From Bradyrhizobium sp. JYMT SZCCT0180 (GTDB lineage Bacteria > Pseudomonadota > Alphaproteobacteria > Rhizobiales > Xanthobacteraceae), in assembly GCF_018130165.1 (NCBI RefSeq), contig NZ_JAFCLZ010000002.1, forward strand, positions 248,001 to 312,000: DNA of 64,000 nt. Direction: 5' to 3'. The position numbers and the translations under genes were made by a program. Numbering within the stretch: position 1 is the stretch's first letter; every line of letters begins with the position of its first letter. Shown in pieces: positions 42,411 through 51,390 of the stretch. The notes below the pieces were generated by a model. That model saw nothing but the letters and a program-made list of their open reading frames with translations. It ran no database searches and was not told the origin of the DNA.

Positions 42411-43316
42411 ATGATTGGCGAGTTGCCGCCCCTGCAGTGGCTGCTGACCTTCCGCGCCGTGATGGAAACCGGCAGCTTTGTCGGTGCGGCCAAGCTGTTG
42501 AACCTGACGCCTTCTGCGATCAGCCATCAGATGCGCGCGCTGGAAGGTACGCTCGGGCGCCCGCTGTTCCTGCGCGTCAAGCGAACCGTCATCCCCACAG
42601 AGGAGGCGCTGACCTACAGCGCATCGATAGGCGAGAGCTTCGCCCGACTCGTGACCGCAACCAGCCGCGTCGCCTCCGGCGCCGGCGTGCGCCGGCTTCC
42701 GATCCACGCCTCGCCAAGCTTCGCGACGCTTTGGCTGGTGCCACGGCTCGGCCAGTTCCTGCGCGAGCACCCGGCGATCGACATTGCGCTCTACGCCAGT
42801 CACGAGCCGGCGCGGCTCGGCCAGGACGGCATCCTGGTCGATATCCAGTATGCGCGTCCCGTGCCGGAATCCTGCGAGGCGGTGCCGCTCGTCGAGGAGT
42901 TGATCGTGCCGCTCGCGAGCGCAAGCTTCGTCGCCGAGCACCGATTGACGGCGCCTGCCGATATCGCTCGCGTGCCGCTGATCCACTCGCTGCGCTGCGT
43001 GGTGCCTTGGGACCAGTGGTCGGCCAGGCACGCGCGGCTGGTGCCGCTCAATCCGCGCGGCCTGCAGTTCGACCGGGCGCATCTTGCGCTCGCGGTCGCG
43101 GCGGACGGGCTGGGCCTCGCTCTCGAATCGACCTTGCAGGCGGGTGACCATCTGCGCCGAGGCACCTTGACGATGCCTTTCGGGCCGCTCGGCATTCCTG
43201 CCGTCGCTCACCGGCTGCTCTATCGCCGCGAGGATCGCGCCAATCCGGAAATCATCGCCTTTGTTGATTGGATCACCGGCATGCTGGCGCAAGAACGCCA
43301 TTCCGAATGGCGGTGA
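42411..43316 (+). CDS. LysR-family regulator (GcvA-like), divergent from the TRAP operon
   Basis: 301 residues. HTH of the GcvA type (QWLLTFRAVMETGSFVGAAKLLNLTPSAISHQMRALEGTLGRPLFLR in helices), then a periplasmic-binding effector domain (ASPSFATLWLVPRLGQFLREHPAIDIALYASHEP). Divergently oriented from the oxidoreductase and dctPQM, so it should regulate them; the effector is unknown. Confidence 0.93.
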   Translation: MIGELPPLQWLLTFRAVMETGSFVGAAKLLNLTPSAISHQMRALEGTLGRPLFLRVKRTVIPTEEALTYSASIGESFARLVTATSRVASGAGVRRLPIHASPSFATLWLVPRLGQFLREHPAIDIALYASHEPARLGQDGILVDIQYARPVPESCEAVPLVEELIVPLASASFVAEHRLTAPADIARVPLIHSLRCVVPWDQWSARHARLVPLNPRGLQFDRAHLALAVAADGLGLALESTLQAGDHLRRGTLTMPFGPLGIPAVAHRLLYRREDRANPEIIAFVDWITGMLAQERHSEWR

Positions 43317-43341
43317 ACAATGGATTTACGTGCAGGATGGA

Positions 43342-43800
43342 TCACGCCGCGCCCCGCGTGGCATTCGGGCCCCGATCGGGACCAGGATTTTGACCGGCGG
43401 CGGCTGAGGTCAGCCGGCCGAGATAATGCGCCCAGCCCTTGTCATGGCTGGCGCGGGTCGCCTCGTTGGGAAGGCCGCTATGGGTCATGCGCAGCAGCGT
43501 GCCGCCATCCTTTTCGATCAGATCGATTTCGATCAGGCTTGATCCCGGCGGCACCTCGTCGTTGGATTCCCAGCCAAAACTGTAGGCGAGGCGGTGCACC
43601 GGCACGACTTCGCGAAACGCGCCGCGCGCCGTGGCGCTGCCGACGCCTTTCAGGAGATAGAGCCCGCCCGGATGCATCTGTGTCGTCGCCTCGGTGCCCA
43701 TCCACTGCACGATCTTGTCGGGATCGGTGAGGAAGGCGAACACGCTGGCGCGTGGTGCCGCAATGTGGGTCTCGCGCTGGACGACGAACGCTTCAGTCAT
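43342..43800 (-). CDS. SRPBCC (AHSA1-type) protein
   Basis: 152 residues from ATG 43800. FVVQRETHIAAPRASVFAFLTDPDKIVQWMG, then YSFGWESNDEVPPGSSLIEIDLIEKDGGTLLRMTHSGLP across the mid strands and a glycine-rich tail. Bet-v-1-like fold; function unknown. Separate from the ArsR-linked member at 45453, and divergent from the cyclase gene 119 bp away. Confidence 0.88.
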   Translation of the reverse strand: MTEAFVVQRETHIAAPRASVFAFLTDPDKIVQWMGTEATTQMHPGGLYLLKGVGSATARGAFREVVPVHRLAYSFGWESNDEVPPGSSLIEIDLIEKDGGTLLRMTHSGLPNEATRASHDKGWAHYLGRLTSAAAGQNPGPDRGPNATRGAA

Positions 43801-43918
43801 CGAAAACCTCGTTGCTCGCTGGCATGAAGAAGGTGCAACCGATGCGAACATATGCCCGCGCGCGGATTTACCAAGGGCGGTTGATGACAATGACGCGCCG
43901 CTGCCACATGATCGGCCC

Positions 43919-45004
43919 ATGCAACTCAATTCGACGCTGACATGGCTGGTGGATGCGGCGAGCGCTTCACCGGGGGCGGACCGGTTCCTTGCCGAACTCG
44001 GTGCGCATTTGATCGCTGATAATCTGCCGCTCGCCGGCGGCGCCCTGACGCTCGCGGTTCCGCATCCGATCATTGCGCGCCGCACCTGGTTGTGGCGGAC
44101 CAAGAATGGCGAGGTGATCGAGGCGGTGGGTTTTGCGCCGGCGGATGCAGCACAGAAGGACTCCGCTGGCGATGCCGGCTGGCGTTGGCTGGCCGGGCTC
44201 GCGGACGGAATGGTGCATGAAGACGTCGTGGGACCGGGACCGGAAGGACCTGTGCTCTCATGGATCGGGCCGCATCAGTTCACGGCAACAGAGATCGCCC
44301 GGCTGCGTGAGGTCGCCCGATTTGCCGCCGCACCACTCGCCGCACTTTCAGCGCGCGCGACGCTGACCGCAGCGCTGGAGGCTTATCTTGGCCGGCGCAG
44401 CGCGGCGCGCGTTTTGGCAGGACCATTGCGGCGCGATGTCGGTGAGACCATCCGCGCCGCGCTGCTCTTTGCTGATTTGCGCAGCTTCACCGCGTTGTCC
44501 GAGAGCGAGCCGCCGCCTTCCGTCATCACCGCGCTGGATGCCTGGTTCGATTGCATGGCCGGCGCGGTCCACGCCTTTGGCGGTGAAGTGCTGAAGTTTA
44601 TCGGCGATGGCATGCTCGCGATCTTTCCGGTCACCGGGGACAATGCCGGCGATGCCTGCAACGCGGCGCTTCGTGCGGTCACATCCGCGCAAGCCGGCAT
44701 GGCGCATCTTGATGAGATCAGGCGAGAGCAGGGCTTGCCATCGCTTTCGTTCGGCGCCGCGCTGCATCTCGGCGAAATCCTTTGGGGCAATGTCGGCGCG
44801 GCGGACCGGCTGGATTTCACCGCGATCGGTCCCGCCGTCAATCTGGTCAGCCGGCTCGAAGGGCTTTGCCGGCCGCTCGGCCGGACGGTTCTGATTTCCG
44901 GTGCGGTCGCCGCCGAGACCACCGCAAAACTGATCCCGCTCGGAACGCATGCTTTGCGCGGCATCGTGGCTCCGTGCGACGTCTACACCGTGCCGGACGG
45001 CTAG
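43919..45004 (+). CDS. Class III adenylate/guanylate cyclase
   Basis: 361 residues from ATG 43919. The C-terminal catalytic domain has the first metal Asp in LLFADLRSFTALSE, the second in FIGDGMLAIFP, and the transition-state residues in DRLDFTAIGPAVNLVSRLEGL. The ~190-residue N-terminal region (LAGGALTLAVPHPIIARRTWLWR) has no recognised domain. Makes cAMP (or cGMP); the base-selectivity residues cannot be read with confidence. Together with the CRP-type site at 16932 it hints at cAMP signalling in this organism. Confidence 0.9.
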   Translation: MQLNSTLTWLVDAASASPGADRFLAELGAHLIADNLPLAGGALTLAVPHPIIARRTWLWRTKNGEVIEAVGFAPADAAQKDSAGDAGWRWLAGLADGMVHEDVVGPGPEGPVLSWIGPHQFTATEIARLREVARFAAAPLAALSARATLTAALEAYLGRRSAARVLAGPLRRDVGETIRAALLFADLRSFTALSESEPPPSVITALDAWFDCMAGAVHAFGGEVLKFIGDGMLAIFPVTGDNAGDACNAALRAVTSAQAGMAHLDEIRREQGLPSLSFGAALHLGEILWGNVGAADRLDFTAIGPAVNLVSRLEGLCRPLGRTVLISGAVAAETTAKLIPLGTHALRGIVAPCDVYTVPDG

Positions 45005-45038
45005 CGCGGGAACCGGACAGAGCCCGATCACAAAGAAG

Positions 45039-45094
45039 TTAAACCGATCGGTTGACAATCCGGACTGTGCGACTATGTTAAACCACATGGTTGA
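45039..45094 (+). promoter_or_regulatory. Self-regulated promoter of the ArsR gene: two operators, -35 and -10
   Basis: TTAAACCGATCGGTTGA (45039-45055) and TTAAACCACATGGTTGA (45078-45094) share arms TTAAACC-N4-GGTTGA, 39 bp apart. A perfect -35 TTGACA (45052-45057) and a -10 TATGTT (45074-45079) with a 16-bp spacer lie between and over them. The second operator covers the -10 and the ATG at 45087, so the repressor would occlude its own start. The start site would be near 45086, giving a leaderless message. Confidence 0.75.
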
Positions 45095-45440
45095 GCAACA
45101 AGCCCATCTCGACGCCGTCTTTCATGCCCTCGCGGACCCCACGCGGCGAGCCATGCTCGGCCAGCTCGCGGAACGCGAACTCACGATCGGGGAACTGGCG
45201 ACCCCGTTCAGCATGAGTTTCGCGGGCGCCTCGAAACACGTGCGGGTTCTTGAGAACGCGGGGCTGGTGACGCGCACGATTCAGGGCCGGACGCATCTCT
45301 GCCGCCTGCAAGCGGCGCGGCTTGCCGAAGCCAATGAGTGGCTGCGGCGTTATGAGCGCTTCTGGAATGAAAAACTCGACACGCTGGAATCCCTGTTGCG
45401 CGCCGAAGACGAAGCAGCCGCAAAGAAAAGCAAGACGTGA
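45087..45440 (+). CDS. ArsR/SmtB-family regulator
   Basis: 117 residues from ATG 45087 (ATG 45075 is in frame but inside the -10). Winged HTH of the ArsR type: AVFHALADPTRRAMLGQLAERELTIGELATPF then FAGASKHVRVLENAGLVTRTIQGRTHLCRL. No metal-binding cysteine motif, so it is the metal-independent SdpR-type subgroup often paired with AHSA1 genes, as here. Likely represses itself and the following five genes. Confidence 0.9.
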   Translation: MVEQQAHLDAVFHALADPTRRAMLGQLAERELTIGELATPFSMSFAGASKHVRVLENAGLVTRTIQGRTHLCRLQAARLAEANEWLRRYERFWNEKLDTLESLLRAEDEAAAKKSKT

Positions 45441-45452
45441 AGGAGCAGAACG

Positions 45453-45983
45453 ATGGATGCGAAGACACCCGACGCCTACGGCACGCTGATCGAACCCACC
45501 ACGCTGAAGATCCAGCGGCTGTTGCCCGGTCCGATCGAGCGCATCTGGGCCTATCTCACCGACAGCGACCTGCGCCGCAAATGGCTGGCGGCAGGCGCGA
45601 TGGAGATGAAGGTCGGCGCACCAGTCGAATTGGTCTGGCGCAACGGCCAGCTCAACGATCCGCCGAGCCCGCGGCCAGCGGATTTTCCCGAAGAGCACCG
45701 CATGCAGAGCCGGATCACCGAACTCGATCCGATGCGCAAGCTTTCCATTGCCTGGAACAACAGCGGCGACGTGACGTTTGAACTGGAGCCAAAGGGGCAG
45801 GGCGTGCTGCTGACGGTGATCCATCGCCGCCTGCCCGATCGCGCGACCCTGCTCAAGGTCGGCGCCGGTTGGCACATGCACCTCGATGTCCTGGTCGCCC
45901 GCGCATCCGGCAAGGAGCCGGCGCCGTTCTGGGAAGGCTGGAGCAGGCTGCGCGACGAATACGACCGGCGGCTGCCGGCCTGA
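45453..45983 (+). CDS. SRPBCC (AHSA1-type) protein in ArsR operon
   Basis: 176 residues. STIRL-type start replaced by LIEPTTLKIQRLLPGPIERIWAYLTDSDLRRKWLAAG, then VGAPVELVWRNGQL and MRKLSIAWNNSGDVTFELEPKGQGVLLTVIHRRLP, the Bet-v-1 strands. Begins 12 bp after the ArsR stop with AAGGAG ahead. The ArsR-AHSA1 pair is a common operon in actinobacteria and alphaproteobacteria and is linked to stress or drug responses. Confidence 0.9.
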   Translation: MDAKTPDAYGTLIEPTTLKIQRLLPGPIERIWAYLTDSDLRRKWLAAGAMEMKVGAPVELVWRNGQLNDPPSPRPADFPEEHRMQSRITELDPMRKLSIAWNNSGDVTFELEPKGQGVLLTVIHRRLPDRATLLKVGAGWHMHLDVLVARASGKEPAPFWEGWSRLRDEYDRRLPA

Positions 45984-46037
45984 CGCCGCAGCACGACGCG
46001 TAACGCAACAAGCATCGCAACCAACAGGAGGCTAGCT

Positions 46038-46784
46038 ATGACTCTAGCAATGAAGACTCATGTCGTTTCGGCACAGGAGTGGGAAGCCGCACGTCAGCAG
46101 ATGCTGGTGAAGGAAAAGGCCAATACCCGCGCTCGTGACGCGCTGGCCGCCGAGCGCCGGCGGATGCCGTGGGTGGCTGTGGACAAGACCTATGCGTTCG
46201 AAGGACCGGACGGCAAAGCGAGCCTGGTCGACTTGTTCGACGGCCGACGTCAGTTGATCGTCTACCGCGCCTTCTTCGAGCCCGGAGTGCACGGCTGGCC
46301 CGAACAAGCCTGCCGCGGCTGCTCCATGGGGGCCGACCAGGTCGCCCACCTCGCTCATCTGAACGCCCGCGATACCACGCTTGCATTTGTCTCGCGCGCG
46401 CCCCAGGCGGACATCGCGCGGCTCAAGAAGCGGATGGAATGGGAGATGCCCTGGTACACCATCACCGACAGTTTCGACAAAGACTTCGGCGTCGACGAAT
46501 GGCACGGCACCAACGTGTTCATCCGCGACGGCAACAAGATTTTCCGGACCTACTTCATCAACAACCGCGGCGACGAGCAGATGGGCAGCACCTGGAACTA
46601 CCTCGACATCACGCCGCTCGGCCGCCAGGAAGTGTGGGAGGATTCTCCGGAAGGCACTCCGCAGACACCGACCTACAAATGGTGGAACTGGCACGACAGC
46701 TACGTGCCGGACGCCGCACCCGACAGGAAATGGGTCGAGGTGTCGGATGCCGGCGAGGCCGCCATGCGGAAACAAAGCGGCTAG
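46038..46784 (+). CDS. DUF899 (thioredoxin-fold) protein
   Basis: 248 residues. DUF899 pattern: SAQEWEAARQQMLVKEKANTRARDAL, PWVAVDKTYAFEGPDGKASLVDLFDGRRQLIVYRAFF split, the Cys pair in QACRGCSMG and C-terminal NYLDITPLGRQEVWEDSPEG. The fold is thioredoxin-like and the Cys pair is in the redox position, but no enzyme activity is known to me. Preceded by AGGAGG. Commonly encoded beside ArsR/AHSA1 genes. Confidence 0.9.
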   Translation: MTLAMKTHVVSAQEWEAARQQMLVKEKANTRARDALAAERRRMPWVAVDKTYAFEGPDGKASLVDLFDGRRQLIVYRAFFEPGVHGWPEQACRGCSMGADQVAHLAHLNARDTTLAFVSRAPQADIARLKKRMEWEMPWYTITDSFDKDFGVDEWHGTNVFIRDGNKIFRTYFINNRGDEQMGSTWNYLDITPLGRQEVWEDSPEGTPQTPTYKWWNWHDSYVPDAAPDRKWVEVSDAGEAAMRKQSG

Positions 46785-46860
46785 TGCCACTGGCGTAAGC
46801 CACCGCTCGCGGCTCTGCGCGAGCGGTGCGGGCAGGTAACGGCAACACGGGAGAACGACC

Positions 46861-47139
46861 ATGAGTGAGACGCATGCCGTCGCACGCGGTACTGGTGCGA
46901 TTCCTTGTGACAACGGCAACGCGGCCGCGATCGGCGCCGCCGATTTTCTGTACCTCGCGGCCGCGCCGACCTTCGCGGCTATGGCGCTGCTGACCTCTTT
47001 CGGATCGCTGGATGTGCTGTGTTCGGGCGCGTCACCGCTGGGCGGCATGGTCCCGATGTATTTGCTGATGAGCGCCTTTCATCTGGCGCCGTGGCTGACA
47101 CTGATTTCCCGCCGGCGAAATGGTGTTCGCCGGTGCTGA
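46861..47139 (+). CDS. Small membrane protein in the ArsR operon
   Basis: 92 residues with a long hydrophobic centre (AADFLYLAAAPTFAAMALLTSF, then MVPMYLLMSAFHLAPWLTLI) giving two transmembrane helices. No family recognised. Start ATG 46861 after GAACGACC; co-directional with the DUF899 and GFA genes, so probably part of the same transcript. Confidence 0.7.
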   Translation: MSETHAVARGTGAIPCDNGNAAAIGAADFLYLAAAPTFAAMALLTSFGSLDVLCSGASPLGGMVPMYLLMSAFHLAPWLTLISRRRNGVRRC

Positions 47140-47192
47140 TCCTGCGTTCGAAATCCAGATTGCCTCGCATCACCCCCACGATAAGGAACAAC

Positions 47193-47618
47193 ATGAGCAA
47201 AGCTTTTTTCGGCGGCTGCGCCTGCGCCGCGATCCGTTATGAAATTTCCGGCGAACCCGTCTTCATGAACCACTGTCAATGCCTTGACTGCCAGCGCAGG
47301 AGCGGCACCGGGCACGGGTCCTATCTGACCTTCATGGGCAGGAAGAACGTAAAACTCGAAGGCGAGGCGGCGCGTTGCGACGTCGTTGCCGACAGCGGCA
47401 ATGTGAAGACGCACAGCTTCTGCCCGGCCTGCGGGTCACCGGTCTACCTGACCTTCGCGGCGATGCCCGATTTCATTACCGTGCACGCGGCGAGCCTCGA
47501 CGATCCCGGCCGTTTCAAGCCGCAGGCCGTCACCTACGGGATGCGCGGCCACGCCTGGGATGATCTCGACCCAGCCTTGCCGAAATTCGACAAGATGCCA
47601 CCTGCTGCCAGTTCCTGA
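47193..47618 (+). CDS. GFA-family (glutathione-dependent formaldehyde-activating/CENP-V) protein
   Basis: 141 residues from ATG 47193 after AAGGAA. Zinc-binding cysteines in order GGCACAAIRY, CQCLDCQRRSG and FCPACGSPVYL match the GFA fold. Family members include S-hydroxymethylglutathione synthase but many have unknown roles. Part of the ArsR operon. Confidence 0.9.
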   Translation: MSKAFFGGCACAAIRYEISGEPVFMNHCQCLDCQRRSGTGHGSYLTFMGRKNVKLEGEAARCDVVADSGNVKTHSFCPACGSPVYLTFAAMPDFITVHAASLDDPGRFKPQAVTYGMRGHAWDDLDPALPKFDKMPPAASS

Positions 47619-47707
47619 ACCGAGGGCTCAAAAAATTATCCTGATCATGTCGCCTTTGGCGCTTCTCGTACGTCTTGAACAAAGAAGCGCCAAAACGGAG
47701 ATTTGTA

Positions 47708-48940
47708 ATGGACCATTCTCGCTATCGTTGGGTGATCGTCGCGGCCGGCGGCACGCTCGGCTGCGTCGCGATCGGCGCGATGTTTTCGCTGCCGGTGCTG
47801 CTGCAATCAATCACGCGTGATACCGGCTGGTCGGTCGCCGGCGTATCGAGCGCGATGACGGTCGGTTTCCTGGCGATGGCGTGCTGCAGCATGCTCTGGG
47901 GCTCGCTGTCCGACCGCTTCGGACCGCTGCCGGTGGTGCTGACGGGATCATTGGTGTTGGCGGCAAGCCTATTGCTCGCCAGCCTGGCGACGTCGCTGCT
48001 CGCGTTCCAGTTCGTCTTCGGCGTTCTCGTCGGCGGCGCGATTGCCGCGATCTTTGCGCCGATGATGGCCTGCGTTACCGGCTGGTTCGATACAAATCGC
48101 AGCCTCGCGGTGTCCTTGGTGTCGGCCGGCATGGGAATCGCACCCATGACCATGGCGCCGCTGGTGGCCTGGCTGGTCTCGTTCCATGACTGGCGAACGA
48201 CACTGCAGATCGTGGCTGCGATTGTTGCTGTCATCATGATTCCGGTATCGCTCTTGGTGCGGCGCCCGCCGGCGCTCGCGGCGGCCAGTGCCAGTACCCT
48301 GGTAAACGGCGAGCAGCAGACCGAGATGTCGGTCGGCGAGGCGGTGCGGTCGCCCCAGTTCGCAATCCTGCTGCTGACGAATTTCTTCTGCTGCGCCACC
48401 CATTCGGGTCCGATCATCCACACGGTCAGCTATGCCGTCAGTTGCGGTATCCCGCTGATCGCGGCGGTGTCGATCTACAGCCTCGAAGGGCTCACCGGGC
48501 TCGGCGGCCGCATCGCGTTCGGCATCCTCGGTGACAAATTAGGCGCCAAGCGCGTTCTGGTGGCGGGATTGCTGGTGCAGGCCTTCGGCGCGCTGGCCTA
48601 TGTGTTCGTCCGCGACCTTGCTGGCTTCTACGCTGTGGCGGCGGTGTTCGGCTTCATCTATGCCGGCACGATGCCACTATATGCTGCAATCGCGCGCGAG
48701 AATTTCCCGTTGAAGATGATGGGCACCGTGATCGGCGGCACCGCGATGGCCGGCAGCCTCGGTATGGCCACGGGGCCGGTCGCCGGCGGTCTGATCTACG
48801 ATACCCTTGGCAGCTATACATGGCTTTATGTCGGCTCCTGGGCGATGGGACTGGGCGCGTTCCTGGTCGCGATGACATTCAAACCGTTCCCCAAGGCGAA
48901 CGCCAACGCGCAAGCGGCGCCGGTGCCGGCCTCAGCATAG
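47708..48940 (+). CDS. MFS transporter
   Basis: 410 residues from ATG 47708 with GGAG 8 bp upstream. Twelve hydrophobic segments; major-facilitator motif A-like loop MLWGSLSDRFGPLPVVLTG after helix 2 and a long cytoplasmic loop between helices 6 and 7. The group resembles oxalate/formate-antiporter-like and monocarboxylate permeases (GTLGCVAIGAMFSLPVLLQSI). Substrate unknown. Followed by a terminator. Confidence 0.92.
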   Translation: MDHSRYRWVIVAAGGTLGCVAIGAMFSLPVLLQSITRDTGWSVAGVSSAMTVGFLAMACCSMLWGSLSDRFGPLPVVLTGSLVLAASLLLASLATSLLAFQFVFGVLVGGAIAAIFAPMMACVTGWFDTNRSLAVSLVSAGMGIAPMTMAPLVAWLVSFHDWRTTLQIVAAIVAVIMIPVSLLVRRPPALAAASASTLVNGEQQTEMSVGEAVRSPQFAILLLTNFFCCATHSGPIIHTVSYAVSCGIPLIAAVSIYSLEGLTGLGGRIAFGILGDKLGAKRVLVAGLLVQAFGALAYVFVRDLAGFYAVAAVFGFIYAGTMPLYAAIARENFPLKMMGTVIGGTAMAGSLGMATGPVAGGLIYDTLGSYTWLYVGSWAMGLGAFLVAMTFKPFPKANANAQAAPVPASA

Positions 48941-48953
48941 TCAGATAAGCAAA

Positions 48954-48979
48954 CCCGGGCGCGTATTAGCGCGCCCGGG
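48954..48979. terminator. Bidirectional hairpin terminator
   Basis: CCCGGGCGCG and CGCGCCCGGG are perfect 10-bp complements around a 6-nt loop (TATTAG). It lies between the MFS gene and the convergent PhnB-like gene. No strong U-run follows on either side (CTCGTTGTT on the + strand), so ending may be only partial. Confidence 0.75.
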
Positions 48980-49015
48980 CTCGTTGTTACCTTGATCGCC
49001 CTGCCGTGTCAGGGA

Positions 49016-49453
49016 TCAGCCGGCAAATGCCTTGTCGAGATCGGCAATGACGATCTTTCGCATCTTCATCATGGCCTGCATGGCGCGATCGGCCTTCGTG
49101 CGATCGGGATCGCCGAGGTAACGACCAAGGGCCGTGGGCACAACCTGCCAGGACAGGCCGAATTTGTCCTTCAGCCATCCGCATTGCGATTCTTCGCCGC
49201 CGTCGGCGGTCAGTCTGCCCCAGAAATAGTCCACCTCTTCCTGGGTCTCGACGCTGATGAAGAAGGACACCGCCTCGGTGAATTTGTACTTGGGTCCGCC
49301 ATTGAGGGCGTTGAACTTCTGTCCCTCAAGCTCGAAACTCGCCATGAAGTCATTGACGATTTCGACCTTGGCATTGGGAAACACCGATTTGTAGAAGGCG
49401 ACGGCCGCAGGGACGTTGTTGTCGAACCAGAGGAACGGCGTGATGGAAGTCAT
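49016..49453 (-). CDS. PhnB-like VOC protein
   Basis: 145 residues. TSITPFLWFDNNVPAAVAFYKSVFPNAKVEI and FNALNGGPKYKFTEAVSFFISVETQEEVDYFWGRL match the PhnB-like (3-demethylubiquinone-methyltransferase-domain) VOC group. Function unknown; members are often stress or resistance linked. Convergent with the MFS gene. The 244 bp between it and the next gene hold no clear coding sequence. Confidence 0.9.
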   Translation of the reverse strand: MTSITPFLWFDNNVPAAVAFYKSVFPNAKVEIVNDFMASFELEGQKFNALNGGPKYKFTEAVSFFISVETQEEVDYFWGRLTADGGEESQCGWLKDKFGLSWQVVPTALGRYLGDPDRTKADRAMQAMMKMRKIVIADLDKAFAG

Positions 49454-49697
49454 GACGGATGTCCTTGTCGGTTGGGGTGAATAGGCAGGCTCGGTGCTTT
49501 GGAGGGAGAGGGTGGCGAGGTCGACAGGCAGATCAGCGAGGAGTATTGGGCCGTCGTCGGCGTGGGCTCATCGGGTGGACGAACGAGGGGACGGGATTCC
49601 GACACGGTCTGTCTCTTTTTCGCTATGCCAAATCCACCCCTCCGAGGGCAGGGCTGGTCTGGTAGGCTCCCTCAGTTCGTCTGAAACCGGATTGCTC

Positions 49698-50882
49698 ATG
49701 TCCATTGATCTTGAACACCTTCGCGCTGAGACGCCCGGTGTCGTCGGCCGTGTCCACCTCAACAATGCAGGCGCCGGGCTGATGCCCTTGCCGGTGCTGC
49801 AGGCGATGACAGACTACCTCAGGCGAGAGGCCGAAATCGGGGGCTACGAGACGGCCGCCGAGGCCGCGGTACGCCTTGACGGCGTTTACGATAGTGTTGC
49901 CGGTCTGATCGGCGCCGCCAGGGATGAGATTGCGCTGACCGAAAATGCCACTGTGGCGTGGCAAATGGCCTTTTACGCCCTGCCGCTGCGCGCCGGCGAC
50001 CGCATCCTGACCGCACGGGCCGAATACGCGGCGAACTACGTTGCGTTTCTGCAGGTCGCCAGGCGCACTGGGGCGGTGATCGAGATCATCCCTGATGACG
50101 CAGATGGCGTGCTGGATGCAGAAGCGCTGGAGCGGATGCTTGACGATCGCGTGCGTCTGATCGCGGTCACCTGGGTGCCCACCAATGGCGGCCTGGTGAA
50201 TCCTGCGGCTGACGTCGGCCGCATCGCACGGGCGCACGGGATTCCCTATCTGCTCGACGCGTGTCAGGCGGTCGGACAGATGCCAGTCAACGTCGCCGCG
50301 CTTGGCTGCGACATGCTTTCAGCGACGGGACGCAAGTTCTTGCGCGGTCCGCGCGGGACCGGATTCCTGTATGTGCGTCGCGAACTGCTGGGCAAGCTCG
50401 AGCCGCCGATGATCGACCATTTTGGAGCGCCGTGGGTGGCGCCCGATCGCTACCAGCTTCGGGCCGACGCCCGTCGCTTCGAGACCTGGGAGAACAACTA
50501 CGCCACAAGATTAGGGCTTGGTGTCGCGGTGGACTACGCGCGGGCGATCGGAATCGAGCCGATTGCCGCGCGTTGCCGAACGTTGGCTGGCCTGCTGCGC
50601 ACCGGGCTTGACCAGATTCCTGATGTCACAATCCATGACCTCGGGCCGCACCCGGCGGCGATCGTCACATTCTCCGTCCCTGGCTTTGAGGCCGATGCGG
50701 TTAAAACGCATCTGGCCGGGGCGGGAATCAATGTCAGCACGTCGGACCCTGCGAGCACGCTGCTCGACGCGCAGCGGCGTGCATTACCTTCGATCGTGCG
50801 GGCCTCGCCGCATTATTACAATACCGAGGACGAAATCGATCGTCTGACGACGGCTGTTCGTAAGCTCAGGGATCGCCAGTGA
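49698..50882 (+). CDS. Class V aminotransferase (PLP-dependent)
   Basis: 394 residues from ATG 49698. Fold type I: N-terminal GRVHLNNAGAGLMPLPVLQAM, VTWVPTNGGLVNPAADVGRIARAHGIPYLLDACQAVGQMP and the PLP-lysine region in SATGRKFLRGPRGTGFLYV. Related to cysteine-desulfurase-like and isopenicillin-epimerase-like enzymes; the substrate is not clear. No Cys is evident at the desulfurase loop, so a desulfurase role is unlikely. First of five co-directional genes. Confidence 0.9.
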   Translation: MSIDLEHLRAETPGVVGRVHLNNAGAGLMPLPVLQAMTDYLRREAEIGGYETAAEAAVRLDGVYDSVAGLIGAARDEIALTENATVAWQMAFYALPLRAGDRILTARAEYAANYVAFLQVARRTGAVIEIIPDDADGVLDAEALERMLDDRVRLIAVTWVPTNGGLVNPAADVGRIARAHGIPYLLDACQAVGQMPVNVAALGCDMLSATGRKFLRGPRGTGFLYVRRELLGKLEPPMIDHFGAPWVAPDRYQLRADARRFETWENNYATRLGLGVAVDYARAIGIEPIAARCRTLAGLLRTGLDQIPDVTIHDLGPHPAAIVTFSVPGFEADAVKTHLAGAGINVSTSDPASTLLDAQRRALPSIVRASPHYYNTEDEIDRLTTAVRKLRDRQ

Positions 50883-50970
50883 TTAGTCGGCCGCTTGCCT
50901 TCGGACCGCCATGGCGCGAAACTCTGCGCCAGAACTGATTTCCTCGCACTTCAATGAAAGCAAAAACCTG

Positions 50971-51321
50971 ATGGCACGCGTGCGCTGTATTACCGAAATG
51001 GGCATGGGCGTTGATGTTCATGGCCGCGACGCCACCAAGGCCGCGAAGCGTGCGGTCTCGGACGCGATCCGCCACTCCAGCCTCGGCTTCTTCCGGATGC
51101 TGGGCAAAACCGCCAACGATATGTACGTCGATGTCACCATCGCCGTGCCGAACCCCGAGGCGGTGGATACCGCTGAAGTCGCCAAGGAATTGCCATATGG
51201 CACCAAGACCGTGAAGGCGATCGCGGGCGGGCTCGAGATCCCGTCCGATCTGGGCAACGATCCGATCCTGATCGCGAACGCTGCCGTGATCGTGAGCTTT
51301 GACGACGGCAAAACCGGGTAG
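50971..51321 (+). CDS. Lin0512-family protein
   Basis: 116 residues from ATG 50971; ATG 50911 is in frame but would add 20 residues not usual for the family. Pattern CITEMGMGVDVHGRDATKAAKRAVSDAIRHSSLGFFRML and VDVTIAVPNPEAVDTAEVAKELPYG fits Lin0512, a small ring-forming fold of unknown function often beside amidohydrolase and aminotransferase genes, as here. Confidence 0.8.
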   Translation: MARVRCITEMGMGVDVHGRDATKAAKRAVSDAIRHSSLGFFRMLGKTANDMYVDVTIAVPNPEAVDTAEVAKELPYGTKTVKAIAGGLEIPSDLGNDPILIANAAVIVSFDDGKTG

Positions 51322-51390
51322 ACACCCGACAAGCCGTCGTCCAAGCTGCCGATAAGAGCAACACCGGGGAAACAAGGGAGCGCCGCCGCC

